From positions 1 through 53,904 of the forward strand of contig NZ_PXOH01000030.1 of the NCBI RefSeq assembly GCF_003007785.1: 53,904 nt of DNA. Reading direction: 5' to 3'. Position numbers and translations under genes: made by a program. How positions within the stretch are numbered: the stretch's first letter is position 1; each line of letters opens with the position of its first letter. Source of the DNA: Aphanothece hegewaldii CCALA 016 (GTDB taxonomy: Bacteria > Cyanobacteriota > Cyanobacteriia > Cyanobacteriales > Microcystaceae). Positions 18,876-27,140 of this stretch are shown piece after piece. The notes under the pieces are model-generated. The model saw only the letters and a list, made by a program, of their open reading frames with translations. It did no database searches and was not told the origin of the DNA.

Positions 18876-19603
18876 TGATGAACCAAATCGATGAGTGACG
18901 TAGCGATTATATTGAATATGTTCAAGCCATCATTATAAAGATGATTGACTGATATTTCTAATATACCCAGGCGATTGACCAATCTCTACAAAGTATTGAA
19001 GATCATGAAAAACTATTATAGTTTATTTGAACTACCTGCACGAGAAACAACTATTGTGGACGATTAGTTAAAGATTCTGACCGACGAGGAATTTCCCCTT
19101 GATCTTTGGCTATCAGTAATAATGGGCAGATCAAGTGATGTTAATAGCTACTCCCCAGCCTTGGATGACGCTCGCTGAAGCACGGCACTATTGCACTAAC
19201 TATTACGAAGTTTTATACCTACGCTCTCAACGAGGTTATGTCATCATTTATGGAGTTGTTAAAGCAAATCGTTTAGTTAAAGAGGCACTGTAACAATCAT
19301 CATGTAATGATTAGTCATAGTATTATAGTTGAGAATTTTAAAGTTTAGAATTAGACATTTTTGGAGCAATGAGGTAAAAAGTTACACTACAAAACTTAAA
19401 CTCTAATGCTTGAGCTTTATGCTATATATGTGTAGTTTGCCGTGTTTCATAAAAGCAAACATCTAATTCTTCTTTTCCTATTACCTTTTGTAGTTTTACT
19501 CATGAAAGAGAGCATCTGCCCGATAGTACAATAAACACAATCTTTTCTAGAAAGGATAATTATTCAATTCAGAGTATTTAAAAACTCTAGAAAATGATTT
19601 TTA
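18876..19603. other. Intergenic region with coding remnants
   Basis: About 730 bases between the defence gene and the mobilization block. It contains the small open frame at 19138-19293 (listed separately). Just before it is a frame starting at 19005 that reads about 20 residues (KNYYSLFELPARETTIVDD) to a stop and then stays open for about 36 more codons in the same frame. This looks like a decayed gene. The last 300 bases are A+T-rich and I see nothing in them. Confidence 0.4.
19138..19293 (+). CDS. Possible 51-residue protein, excisionase-like in pattern
   Basis: A short frame from an ATG at 19138 to a TAA at 19291-19293. The product begins with LIATPQPWMTLAEARHY and continues with EVLYLRSQRGYVIIYG, which recalls the TLxEA...G-hydrophobic layout of small helix-turn-helix or excisionase proteins. 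No strong ribosome binding site is seen. The sequence upstream looks like a broken gene in another frame, so this could be a fragment. Listed because its composition is coding-like. Confidence 0.3.
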   Translation: MLIATPQPWMTLAEARHYCTNYYEVLYLRSQRGYVIIYGVVKANRLVKEAL

Positions 19604-19954
19604 TCATATTTTGCCAAGAGATTTTTGACAAAAATATCTAAAGCCGTACTGAGCATAATATTGTAAAATTTGAATAGATTTATGATTATTATTGGTTGCT
19701 AAAAAGGCATTCAGAGCCAGCCAATCTGTGTAAGAAATCATTTCTATCATTTTTTGTTGAGAATCAATAATCATTATTGTAGTTTCGCCAGTAAAGCCTT
19801 TCTGTTGAAGTCGTTTAAATCGACTAGGACAATGTTCTAATGTCTTTAACCATTCCTTGTTTTTACCAAGTAAACGTAATCCATCCTCTAGATTGATAAA
19901 GTAGGCAGATGCTTTTTTATAAACGGATAGTTTTGAAATTTCTAGATGAGTCAT
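19604..19954 (-). CDS. Unrecognised protein next to the relaxase
   Basis: A 116-residue basic, aromatic-rich protein with no signal peptide or membrane segment. Its start lies inside the end of the relaxase gene (38-base overlap), so it is probably translated from the same message as MobC, relaxase and this protein. A C-terminal stretch with NNNHKSIQILQYYAQYGFRYF suggests two helices. I recognise no family. Position suggests an accessory role in mobilization or its control. Confidence 0.5.
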   Translation of the reverse strand: MTHLEISKLSVYKKASAYFINLEDGLRLLGKNKEWLKTLEHCPSRFKRLQQKGFTGETTIMIIDSQQKMIEMISYTDWLALNAFLATNNNHKSIQILQYYAQYGFRYFCQKSLGKI

Positions 19955-21047
19955 GGTTTTTTCTAATCTCGATTGTTTCTAATTGTTGTCGAATTAATTC
20001 AAAGTTTTTTAAGTCTTTTTCTGTAATATTAGACTGAATTAGTGGTTTCCAGTTTTGTCCTTTTTGGCTTATAGCTTGATAAACTATTGAGCGATCCTCC
20101 TTGCGAATCAAGCAATATTGATTTTTCCTGCATTGAATACTATAAAGTTTTCCATCTAAATGTTGTCCATCACCAAAACAATCAAGAAGCTTTTTCGCAA
20201 TCGGAGCAATTACATTAAGTGCGTTTTGTTCTTGAGGAATGATTTTAGGTAAAGCATTGGTTTTTTGTTGAGTCAACTGATGAAGTAGAGTTTCATCTGT
20301 TTTGGCAAAAGATAAACCTCGTTTTTGGATCAAACCGTTCCAAGTGTATAGAACACCTAATTGAGTTCCTGTAAATAACTGTCCTTTATACTCATAGGCT
20401 AATCCTCTAATTTTGTTTGTTTGTTGAGTTTTATGTAAGATGACATTGATGTGATATTGAGATAAAGAGCGAACAAGTTCAACAAGAGATGAATTCGTTT
20501 GACAGCATCTCTCTATAGTGTTTTGAAGAAAAGTAAACGCATTTCGTTCTTCTTCAAGGGGTTGATAGGGTAAAAATTTCCATTGCTCCTGATGGCTCAT
20601 GCGTCTAAGACGAGGGGTAGATAATCCATATTTTTCCTCTAATTGACGGATGACTTTTGTTGAACGCAGATAGTCCCAGCTATCAGAAACGCAACTGCCA
20701 TCTACTTTGACTCGACTGGCAACGATATGAACATGATGATGTTCGGTATCCCGATGACGAACAATTAAGTAGGGAACTTGCGTATAACCCATTTGCTCTA
20801 GATAATCTTGAGCGATCGCAGTCCATGTATCATTGTCTAGCGGTTCAGTTACAGCCGTTGACAGAATGGCATGGTAAACCACGCGTTGAACTTGGGGATT
20901 GCCATTAGCATAGAATCGAAATTGACGAGCTAAAGAACGAATCGTCGTTCCACTAACGGTTCCACCGAGTACCTCAGCGTCGGGTTTACTGAGAACATAT
21001 TTGAGACAACCGTAAAAACCACGTCCTTTGATTTGTTTACCGATCAT
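19917..21047 (-). CDS. MOBP-like HUH relaxase
   Basis: Probable relaxase that nicks oriT and pilots the single strand into the recipient. The 376-residue product carries the metal-binding triad signature H98-x-D-x-x-H103-x-H105-x-H107 (VRHRDTEHHHVHIV), as in the Pfam relaxase/mobilization nuclease family. Candidate catalytic tyrosines are Tyr12 and Tyr17 in the N-terminal GFYGCLKYVL segment. The C-terminal 200 residues are less conserved and include a compact beta-rich part (YSIQCRKNQYCLIRKEDRSI) that may bind DNA. Its ATG overlaps the stop of the MobC-like gene (ATGA on the minus strand). With the coupling protein and the type IV operon in the same window, it makes the plasmid potentially self-transmissible. 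Confidence 0.85.
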   Translation of the reverse strand: MIGKQIKGRGFYGCLKYVLSKPDAEVLGGTVSGTTIRSLARQFRFYANGNPQVQRVVYHAILSTAVTEPLDNDTWTAIAQDYLEQMGYTQVPYLIVRHRDTEHHHVHIVASRVKVDGSCVSDSWDYLRSTKVIRQLEEKYGLSTPRLRRMSHQEQWKFLPYQPLEEERNAFTFLQNTIERCCQTNSSLVELVRSLSQYHINVILHKTQQTNKIRGLAYEYKGQLFTGTQLGVLYTWNGLIQKRGLSFAKTDETLLHQLTQQKTNALPKIIPQEQNALNVIAPIAKKLLDCFGDGQHLDGKLYSIQCRKNQYCLIRKEDRSIVYQAISQKGQNWKPLIQSNITEKDLKNFELIRQQLETIEIRKNHDSSRNFKTIRL

Positions 21048-21397
21048 GCTGCTATATCTTCTTGAATTCGAGTGATCATTGTTTTGAGAGAGGCTAATTC
21101 GCTTTTAAGATCGAGCAAGGTATTAAGATCGAGCGTTTGATGAAGTAGATGATGGGTATTCAGAACCTTAGCAATCTGATTTAAGTTATTGCCAATGCAG
21201 CCTAAGTCATAGTGTATTTGACGAGTGAGAAGACGATTAGCAAAGGTCTGTTGCTGATGAAAAGGCAGTTGACGCATGAGTTTACGGAGCGTGTCAGAAA
21301 CACTCAGCCCAAACTGGTCAGCAATGCTTTCAAGGACTCGTTTTTCAGATGCTGAGACGCGAAATTCAATGCGGGATGTTCGTTTTTCTCGCTTCAT
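21044..21397 (-). CDS. mobC: MobC-like relaxosome accessory protein
   Basis: Probable DNA-binding partner of the relaxase that opens oriT. Residues 8-50 form a ribbon-helix-helix (RIEFRVSASEKRVLESIA, then a helix with SVSDTLRKLM). Residues 67-85 carry the MobC hallmark GNNLNQIAKVLN. The length (117 residues) is normal for MobC. It is cotranscribed with and translationally coupled to the relaxase through a 4-base overlap. The RHH domain implies that it also represses its own promoter, which would lie upstream at about 21400-21420. Confidence 0.85.
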   Translation of the reverse strand: MKREKRTSRIEFRVSASEKRVLESIADQFGLSVSDTLRKLMRQLPFHQQQTFANRLLTRQIHYDLGCIGNNLNQIAKVLNTHHLLHQTLDLNTLLDLKSELASLKTMITRIQEDIAA

Positions 21398-21422
21398 GCC
21401 AATAGCTCATCTGATCTAATTT

Positions 21423-22061
21423 TTATAGAAACAAAGAATGCGAGTGACCATTGCCTTGATGTTGGGGCTTAGTCAAAGATGGCGTTGGTACATCTGGCAG
21501 AGGAGTCGCAAGAATCGACAGTAATAAAGAATTAATATAATTAGCATGATTGAGTTGAGCTTTTAAGAAATCGATTTCTTGATTATGACGTTGGGTTGTC
21601 CAGGCGATTTGTTCGGCTTCTTTCGAGGTAGTGGGGGACTTGATCTGCTCGATAACCGTTATTAATTTTTCATCAATCGCTTCTATTAGAGTGTGTTGTC
21701 GGTCAAATTGGTTAAGAAGCTCGACGTTTTGTCTTAACTGAGGAGGATAGATAGCTGGAAACACTTCTCCAGTGACAAATCTTTGAAACGATGAAGCATT
21801 TCTTGTATTAGAGCCATAGACAGCGACGACTAAAGCTCTGAAGTTAATCATCCAACGAATTTCGCTGCCGAGTTGTGCGTTGATGAGGTCTTCGCTTTTG
21901 ATGCGTTGAGTAATTGATTCTCGTTGAACTCCAAGAACTCGACAGATTTCAGATAAATACCACCACCAATCATTATCGTGAGCAAAAGCACTCAATTGTA
22001 TATTTTCCCCCACCTTGCGAAAAATAAACGTACGCGGTTTAAGTTGCGATAGCTGCAACAT
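21423..22061 (-). CDS. BRO-N domain protein (phage antirepressor type)
   Basis: A 212-residue protein whose first 110 residues match the BRO-N/Prophage antirepressor layout: an initial strand with FIFRKVGENIQLS, then WWWYLSEICRVLGV, then RWMINFRALVVAVYGSNT and the closing FQRFVTGEVFPAI. The rest is a helical region (115-180) that may dimerise. BRO-N proteins bind DNA and act as phage-type regulators. It lies just upstream of mobC on the same strand, with a CTCCTTT (minus-strand AAAGGAG) about 8 bases before its ATG. It could regulate the mobilization genes, but that is inference. It gives the plasmid a phage-like component. Confidence 0.7.
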   Translation of the reverse strand: MLQLSQLKPRTFIFRKVGENIQLSAFAHDNDWWWYLSEICRVLGVQRESITQRIKSEDLINAQLGSEIRWMINFRALVVAVYGSNTRNASSFQRFVTGEVFPAIYPPQLRQNVELLNQFDRQHTLIEAIDEKLITVIEQIKSPTTSKEAEQIAWTTQRHNQEIDFLKAQLNHANYINSLLLSILATPLPDVPTPSLTKPQHQGNGHSHSLFL

Positions 22062-22700
22062 GATTTATTGTCTCCTTTGAAATTTTTAAATGATTAACAG
22101 AATCAATGAACTAGCTCACCAGTCGTCTGAGTTGCGGGGAAAACGACGGATTAGCAAAAATTAAAACTTGAACAACAATATCAATGCGATCGGAGGAGGC
22201 AGCACAGAAATTGTTCTTGGTTGTATTGAGTTAATTTTGGGGATGATTACCAATCATACTATTTGACCTTTGGTTTCGGATCGAGAGGTTACAGAAGTTA
22301 ATAAGTAATTCCGACAAATCTTAAGAAATTATAAAGACAATTTTGATAAAAATTGAGGGGGTTCAGGGGAATACCCCCTGACAAGCCGTGTCAAATGAAG
22401 AAAAGCAAAATAGCCATTTTGTCCGTACAAAAACATGGCTTGCTCCATTAGAAACCGAGGCTTAATTAAGCATATCTGTGTTATTGCAGTAATACGAAAA
22501 TTAAATGAAAATCCTGTCGCTAAAAGCAGGTTTTATGACAAAAAATGACATGATAAAGTGATTTTAAAGGATTGAAATAGTGAAAAACAAAGCTTAAAGC
22601 GTCCTCGCTCCAAGCTGATGAACAACGTTCAAATCCTGATCTAGCGTAGGAAAAAGCAGGGCAAAAGCAGAAAGTACAAAAATACTAAAAAAGATAATCC
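22062..22700. other. Non-coding region between mobilization and partition genes
   Basis: About 640 bases separating divergent operons. It holds the hairpin proposed as oriT (listed separately). Just before the ParM-like gene there is a set of short repeats: AAATCCTG followed by AAAAGCAG occurs at about 22508-22530 and again at about 22631-22659, with a third AAAAGCAG at 22663-22670. These repeats are in the right place for a parC-type centromere, but they are short and the call is weak. No gene is seen. Confidence 0.4.
22356..22385 (+). other. Candidate oriT hairpin
   Basis: The plus strand has GGGGG at 22357-22361, then TCAGGGG (22363-22369), a five-base loop, and CCCCTGA (22375-22381), a perfect 7-bp stem in an otherwise A+T-rich stretch. 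It lies about 300 bases upstream of the BRO-N/mobC/relaxase operon. A G+C-rich hairpin ending in CCTG next to MobC and relaxase genes resembles MOBP-type oriT sites, where the nick follows a CCTG core. By that analogy the nick would be near 22380 and the plus strand would enter the recipient reading rightward. No nick data exist here. Confidence 0.42.
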
Positions 22701-23801
22701 ATGAAAAAACAGAGAAATCGACTCATCATGGCCATTGATTATGGGGGTTCCATAACTAAGGTAATCGGCGGAGTATCAAATCGAGAACGACGGATACTAG
22801 CGATGCCACCTGATGTTATCGAATTACCTAAAACATTCCTAGAGTTGCATCAAGGGGAAATCGGAACAGCATCGCCAGAAAATAAAGTTTGGATAGCGGT
22901 AAATGGCAAAAGTTACGCTGTCGGGATGTATGCTCGAACACTAGCCATCGAAAACCCAAGATTAACTCAACCGAAAATAGCAACAGCATTATCTAAAACT
23001 CTAGCTGCTATCTGGGTGTTAAAAGAGCAATTACGACTTAGTAACACCATTCGCTTAGATTTATGCTGTGTCCTGCCAATCGGGGAGTATCAAGATAAAG
23101 ACAAATTAAAAAGACAACTGGAAAAGGCCTTTCACGAGTTTGAAACCCCCAGTGGGCAACTAAAAGTCGAACTATCGGAATTTAATTGTAAACCCGAAGG
23201 TGCGGGAGTATACATGATGCACACTCGCAAACGGGGAGTGGAAGCCCAACAGAAAATTTTAGCCGTCGTGATGTTGGGCTATCGAAATACCAGTGTTTTA
23301 GTATTCCGTCAGGGGAATTTAGTGGATAAAGCAACGAGTCCATTAGGTTTTGCCAGACTCCTCAAAAACGTAATCGCCCAAACCAGTGGACAAACACTAG
23401 AACGTTTAGCCCCATCAGTTGTGCAGTATTTAGAGGGAAAAGACGATAGTGGTTTGTTGTCGATTCTTCTTTCCGATGAGCCAATAGAAGAACTAGCCCA
23501 ACTCAAAAATGCGATCGCAATAGCACAAGAAAAACATCAAATTGAACTTTGTGGCTGGCTCAATGAAATCATTCCTCGTTTGAGTGAAGAAATTGTCTTA
23601 TGTGGTGGAACAGCAGATACTCTACAAAACTATCTTTTTAAGTTGTGGAATTCTCAAGAAATATATTTACATGGAGGGGTTGAATTACCCGAAGATATCA
23701 AAGCGTTAAAGATGGGTTATCGCTTCGCTGATATTTGGATCATGTGGGATTACTTCATCGATAAATTAATGAAAAACAAATTAGCTTTACCGATTGCTTA
23801 G
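22701..23801 (+). CDS. parM: ParM/StbA-like plasmid actin
   Basis: Probable actin-like filament protein that pushes plasmid copies apart. The 366-residue product has the actin-fold phosphate-1 motif at D13 (IDYGGSITKVIGG), a phosphate-2-like region around 190-215 (VVMLGYRNTSVLVF), and an adenosine-type motif EIVLCGGTADTL near 297-308, as in ParM/StbA and Alp-type proteins. The length is slightly above ParM. It starts the operon and is followed after 9 bases by a small protein in the position of ParR. The short repeats just upstream could be the centromere. Assignment as an actin-like protein is firm; which ParM subclass is not. Confidence 0.8.
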   Translation: MKKQRNRLIMAIDYGGSITKVIGGVSNRERRILAMPPDVIELPKTFLELHQGEIGTASPENKVWIAVNGKSYAVGMYARTLAIENPRLTQPKIATALSKTLAAIWVLKEQLRLSNTIRLDLCCVLPIGEYQDKDKLKRQLEKAFHEFETPSGQLKVELSEFNCKPEGAGVYMMHTRKRGVEAQQKILAVVMLGYRNTSVLVFRQGNLVDKATSPLGFARLLKNVIAQTSGQTLERLAPSVVQYLEGKDDSGLLSILLSDEPIEELAQLKNAIAIAQEKHQIELCGWLNEIIPRLSEEIVLCGGTADTLQNYLFKLWNSQEIYLHGGVELPEDIKALKMGYRFADIWIMWDYFIDKLMKNKLALPIA

Positions 23802-23810
23802 GAGTAAAAA

Positions 23811-24197
23811 ATGGGAGTATCAGAAGATTTGAGCTTTCGGCTTCAGCCATCTTCAGGCACTTTAGAATATGAATTAGTTAGATATCTTAAGAGATTACCC
23901 GAAACACCGAAAAAAGTTATTTTAGAATCAGTTAAAGCTTTTTGGTTACCGATTGCTTGTCTTGAAAGTGGAGAGTTTACACCAGCAGAGTTAGAAAAAA
24001 TAGGCAAAAATTCTTTATCTATTCTTAAAAATCAAGCTGATTATCTAGAGACGGTTTTAGGTCTAGAAGATGAGCAATATAAAATCAATCAAAAACTTTA
24101 TCTATTATTGTGCAGTTTTCTAGAATCAGGTAAAAATGAGTTTAAGAAGGAAGAAGACAATCAAGAATTAAAATATAGCGACTCTGTATTTATGTAA
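23811..24197 (+). CDS. Possible ParR-like partition adaptor
   Basis: A 128-residue protein directly behind the ParM-like gene. Its N-terminus (DLSFRLQPSSGTLEYELVRYL, then KKVILESVKAFWLPIA) has the layout of a strand followed by helices, similar to RHH-type adaptors that bind a centromere and link it to the actin filament. The C-terminal 40 residues are acidic and Lys-rich. Size, position and the AGGAG at 23800-23804, about 6 bases before the ATG, support this, but I see no decisive motif. If it is not ParR, it is an unrecognised member of the partition operon. Confidence 0.42.
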   Translation: MGVSEDLSFRLQPSSGTLEYELVRYLKRLPETPKKVILESVKAFWLPIACLESGEFTPAELEKIGKNSLSILKNQADYLETVLGLEDEQYKINQKLYLLLCSFLESGKNEFKKEEDNQELKYSDSVFM

Positions 24198-24217
24198 GAG
24201 TTAAAGGAGAAACAAAA

Positions 24218-25162
24218 ATGTCTCAAATCAAACCAGAAAAGCTCAGAGGTTTACAATTAGTCACGGGAGAAAAAGGAGGAGTGGGTAAATCTTTATTTAC
24301 GATGTGTCTACTCGAATATTGTCTTGAAAAAAAATTGCCCTATCGCTTTTATGACGCAGACCGATCTTCTCCAGATGTAGGACTCATTTATGAGCCTAAC
24401 AAATACAGTGCGATGCTCAACGGCAAAACAGACCAAGGTAAAGCGATCGCCAAAAAAGGTAGTAAAGCGACAGTCAAAGATGAAACCTATCAACCGCAAA
24501 ACAAATCAGTAGAGCAATTGGTTGAGCCAAATAATCTTCATATTTTCTTCAGCGAAGATGAAGAAGATGGATTCTTAGCCAATCACCTTATTGCTGAAGC
24601 TGCAGAGCATTTAGTTATTGTTAACTTACCGGCTCAAGTTGAGATGATTATCCATCAATGGCTTATCGGTCGAGGGATCTTAGAAGTCGCACAATTAGAT
24701 GAATTGCCCATTACATTTTGGTTTGTCACTGATGGCTCTCCCGAATCTTTAGATTTACTGTTTAACTCTCTAACGATTTATGGTCAGGGTGTAAATCATG
24801 TTGTGGTCATCAACGAAGGGTTAAGTAAACGAGCCAAAGAAAATTTTCAAGCTCATCGAGTTTGTAAGATGATCGAACAACAGTCAATTCCCATCGTGAC
24901 ACTACCAGAATTATGGCTATCCAATGAAGAAAAGGTGAAATTAAAGACTCAAAGAAAGCGATTAGGAGAAGCGGCTGATAGGAAAAGCTCAAATGACTTT
25001 ACATTTGTCGTCAAATCACAAATTTTTCGTTTTATTCGACAAGCTATTCAAGAAATCGAAAGTAGTGGTGTTTTTTCAGATGCTCATGAATTATCAAACA
25101 ATCAGTCTAATGACAACAAAGAGATGATTCAACCTCAAACCTTTGATGCTATAACGATCTAG
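24218..25162 (+). CDS. ParA/MinD-type P-loop ATPase
   Basis: A 314-residue member of the SIMIBI ATPase group. The deviant Walker A GEKGGVGKS lies at 17-25 with the signature lysine of ParA/MinD proteins. The Asp of YDADRSSPD near 43 and a second hydrophobic strand with VIVNLPAQVE near 140 fit the A' and Walker B positions. The C-terminal 60 residues are charged and Ser/Asn-rich. It follows the ParR-sized gene after 20 bases with AAAGGAG before the ATG. ParA proteins in transfer regions can act in plasmid segregation or, like RP4 TraL-type proteins, in transfer. Having both ParM-like and ParA-like NTPases in one operon is unusual and leaves its role open. Confidence 0.72.
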   Translation: MSQIKPEKLRGLQLVTGEKGGVGKSLFTMCLLEYCLEKKLPYRFYDADRSSPDVGLIYEPNKYSAMLNGKTDQGKAIAKKGSKATVKDETYQPQNKSVEQLVEPNNLHIFFSEDEEDGFLANHLIAEAAEHLVIVNLPAQVEMIIHQWLIGRGILEVAQLDELPITFWFVTDGSPESLDLLFNSLTIYGQGVNHVVVINEGLSKRAKENFQAHRVCKMIEQQSIPIVTLPELWLSNEEKVKLKTQRKRLGEAADRKSSNDFTFVVKSQIFRFIRQAIQEIESSGVFSDAHELSNNQSNDNKEMIQPQTFDAITI

Positions 25163-25172
25163 GAGGCACCCA

Positions 25173-25862
25173 GTGGAAGTTACAGAAGAAACAGCAGACC
25201 TTTCTATAAGTGTTGATCAAGCAACTCAATCGTTACTAGCAGAATTATTAGCAGACAAAGATGAGGTTTTCCGAGCTAAAGTCTTAAATCTCGTTGTCAA
25301 ACATGGCTTGAGTCCAAATGATCCGTTATTTACTATTCTCATTGAAGTTGATGCTTTGCAAGTGATGTTAGAAGAAGCTCCTGCTGCGATTTCTTTATCA
25401 GTTGAGCAAACACGCCAAAAACAGGAAAAAATGACCAGAGAGGCGATCACTTCAGTTCAGTCTTTGATTGCACAATCGGTTCGAGAATTAATTGGTAAAA
25501 CAGAAGCCTTACAACTTCGTCGCCCATCGAAAGTCTTGATGCCAGGACTAGCTTTATTTACAGTAGTTTTTTGTCTAGGGGCGATCGGTGGGATAGCAGG
25601 AACTGTCAGCCTGCGACAACTGGCTAGTAGTGGACAACGTCTTTTGAATTTAGAAGATGCCGCTACCCTCAACTGGGCTAAAAGTGAAGAAGGGCAGTAT
25701 GCCAAAAAGCTCTATGAGTGGAATGAGCCCTATTTGCAAAGTGGTCGATGTATGCAGGATATGGCGAATTTGGGAGTTAAATTAACCACAGGTCGAAGTG
25801 TAGCCAATAGCGGAGTTTGTGCCTTATTCGTCGTTCCGCCAGATCAACGTTCTTATCAGTAA
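25173..25862 (+). CDS. Single-pass membrane protein of the partition operon
   Basis: A 229-residue protein with one membrane segment at about 121-146 (LMPGLALFTVVFCLGAIGGIAG). Residues 1-115 are helical and acidic and probably cytoplasmic. The C-terminal 80 residues, with two cysteines, are probably outside. The start is a GTG at 25173 with AGGAGG at 25161-25166; no better ATG exists nearby. It lies 10 bases after the ParA-like gene and 3 bases before traX. I do not recognise the family. Position suggests a membrane partner of the ParA-like ATPase or of TraX, which is inference. Confidence 0.5.
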   Translation: MEVTEETADLSISVDQATQSLLAELLADKDEVFRAKVLNLVVKHGLSPNDPLFTILIEVDALQVMLEEAPAAISLSVEQTRQKQEKMTREAITSVQSLIAQSVRELIGKTEALQLRRPSKVLMPGLALFTVVFCLGAIGGIAGTVSLRQLASSGQRLLNLEDAATLNWAKSEEGQYAKKLYEWNEPYLQSGRCMQDMANLGVKLTTGRSVANSGVCALFVVPPDQRSYQ

Positions 25863-25865
25863 TAG

Positions 25866-26507
25866 ATGTTCATAACTTCCTTTCAAATTAAACTTTTAGC
25901 CGCGATCTTGATGGTGATCGATCATCTCGGAGTAATCTATGAACTATCCATTTTAAGAATAATTGGACGGTTCGCTTTTCCACTGTTTGCCTGGTTATTG
26001 ATACGAGGGATTACTTATAGCCGAGACTGGTGGCGATATTTTAAGCGACTTTGCGTATTTGCGGTCATTGCTCAACCGTGTTTTATGTTGTTGCCATCGT
26101 TGGTATTTGAACTGAATATTCTTTGTCTTTTTTTCTTGGCCTTACCCTTAATTAAATTCAAAAATCAATTAACCTCAGAACAAGGAGTTATTTTTTGGTC
26201 ACTGATCGCGATTATTGCTGAATTTTCCCAGATCAGTTATGGTGCTTATGGAGTAGGACTTATTGGTTTATTGGCTTGTTATTGCGAGTTTAAAGAAAAG
26301 CACTTTCAGCTATGGTATTTATTGTGGGTTAGTCTTAGCTTTTATGGAATGTACCGCTATGGTTTTATTCAAGGTTTTGCTTTCTTATTCTGTATATTGT
26401 TACCCATTTTAGAGCCGGTCAAACAGCAGGGAATCAAAGCAAGATGGTTTTATTGGTTTTACCCGTTACATTTTTTACCTCTATCACTACTTAAAACCAT
26501 TCATTAA
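25866..26507 (+). CDS. traX: TraX-family membrane protein
   Basis: A 213-residue polytopic membrane protein. The N-terminus reads KLLAAILMVIDHLGVI, then RIIGRFAFPLFAWLLIRG, the hallmark of the TraX family, followed by about four more hydrophobic segments. F-plasmid TraX acetylates pilin; in other systems the family is of uncertain role. It starts 3 bases after the previous stop and ends its operon just before a bidirectional terminator hairpin. The family call is firm, the substrate unknown. Confidence 0.82.
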   Translation: MFITSFQIKLLAAILMVIDHLGVIYELSILRIIGRFAFPLFAWLLIRGITYSRDWWRYFKRLCVFAVIAQPCFMLLPSLVFELNILCLFFLALPLIKFKNQLTSEQGVIFWSLIAIIAEFSQISYGAYGVGLIGLLACYCEFKEKHFQLWYLLWVSLSFYGMYRYGFIQGFAFLFCILLPILEPVKQQGIKARWFYWFYPLHFLPLSLLKTIH

Positions 26508-26514
26508 AAAATTA

Positions 26515-26537
26515 GCCTTTAGAAAAGCTCTAAAGGC
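26515..26537. terminator. Bidirectional terminator hairpin
   Basis: A 9-bp perfect stem (GCCTTTAGA / TCTAAAGGC) with a 5-base loop between converging genes. On the minus strand it is followed by TAATTTTTTAA, a usable T-run. On the plus strand the following bases are less T-rich. It probably ends the gene at 26549-27049 and separates it from traX. Confidence 0.65.
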
Positions 26538-26548
26538 GTAAAATATTA

Positions 26549-27049
26549 TTATAAAGTAACTGGAATAACCTGGTTCTGTTTGGAGACAGTTTTTAAGGCA
26601 CTCCAAACAGAATCTTTGTTGAGATTTTTATTGGTAATGTGGCAAACACAAGCATTATCCATACCGATTGCCTGCCATAAAGGACGAAGTTGACAAAGTT
26701 TAATAACTTTTTCCTCAATGGCTTTTTGATTACAAGAAATATCAATTGCTACAGCATAACCAAGAAAGGTGATACAACAATCGATACCGAAGATATAGTC
26801 AAGAATCACTGAAGCAGGAATGTTAGCCCAAATCAACTTTAGAGTTAATTGGCCTGTCTTAGGATGACGGATTTCTTCGCCCCATTCTTGAAGAAGATAG
26901 GGATAAGCTAGTTCTAAACGTTTTCGACCTATTTTATGTGTGTTAGCAATGTTGATTAATGTTTGACTATCGGGAATAGCAAAGGTTTTAATTTTAGGAA
27001 TAGCTTTGATGATTTCGAGAAATAAAGATTCTGCTGCAAATCCATTCAT
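26549..27049 (-). CDS. Unrecognised 166-residue protein with leader hairpin
   Basis: A soluble alpha/beta protein of unknown function. The middle has a strand-rich part with IFGIDCCITFLGYAVAIDISCNQK followed by helices; the Asp in AVAIDIS and the Lys after it could be part of a nuclease-like fold, but I cannot confirm that. It is a single-gene unit bounded by a terminator on one side and a divergent promoter region on the other. Its leader carries the ATTCC-loop-GGAAT hairpin at 27081-27093, 31 bases before the ATG, the same 13-mer that precedes the SSB gene at 37183. That shared leader suggests common control with the replication genes. Confidence 0.5.
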   Translation of the reverse strand: MNGFAAESLFLEIIKAIPKIKTFAIPDSQTLINIANTHKIGRKRLELAYPYLLQEWGEEIRHPKTGQLTLKLIWANIPASVILDYIFGIDCCITFLGYAVAIDISCNQKAIEEKVIKLCQLRPLWQAIGMDNACVCHITNKNLNKDSVWSALKTVSKQNQVIPVTL

Positions 27050-27080
27050 AACAAGCCTCTAAATTAATTTTTAAAGGCTG

Positions 27081-27093
27081 ATTCCGAAGGAAT
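27081..27093 (-). promoter_or_regulatory. Triloop leader hairpin 1
   Basis: Perfect 5-bp stem with a 3-base loop. Plus strand ATTCCGAAGGAAT; mRNA strand ATTCC-TTC-GGAAT. It ends 31 bases before the start codon of the gene at 26549-27049. No T-run follows on the mRNA strand, so it is not a terminator. The same 13-mer occurs at 37537-37549. Confidence 0.6.
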
Positions 27094-27140
27094 AAAATTT
27101 TAATCAATCTGAATGGCTCTATTGAAAAGCAGCAACACGA

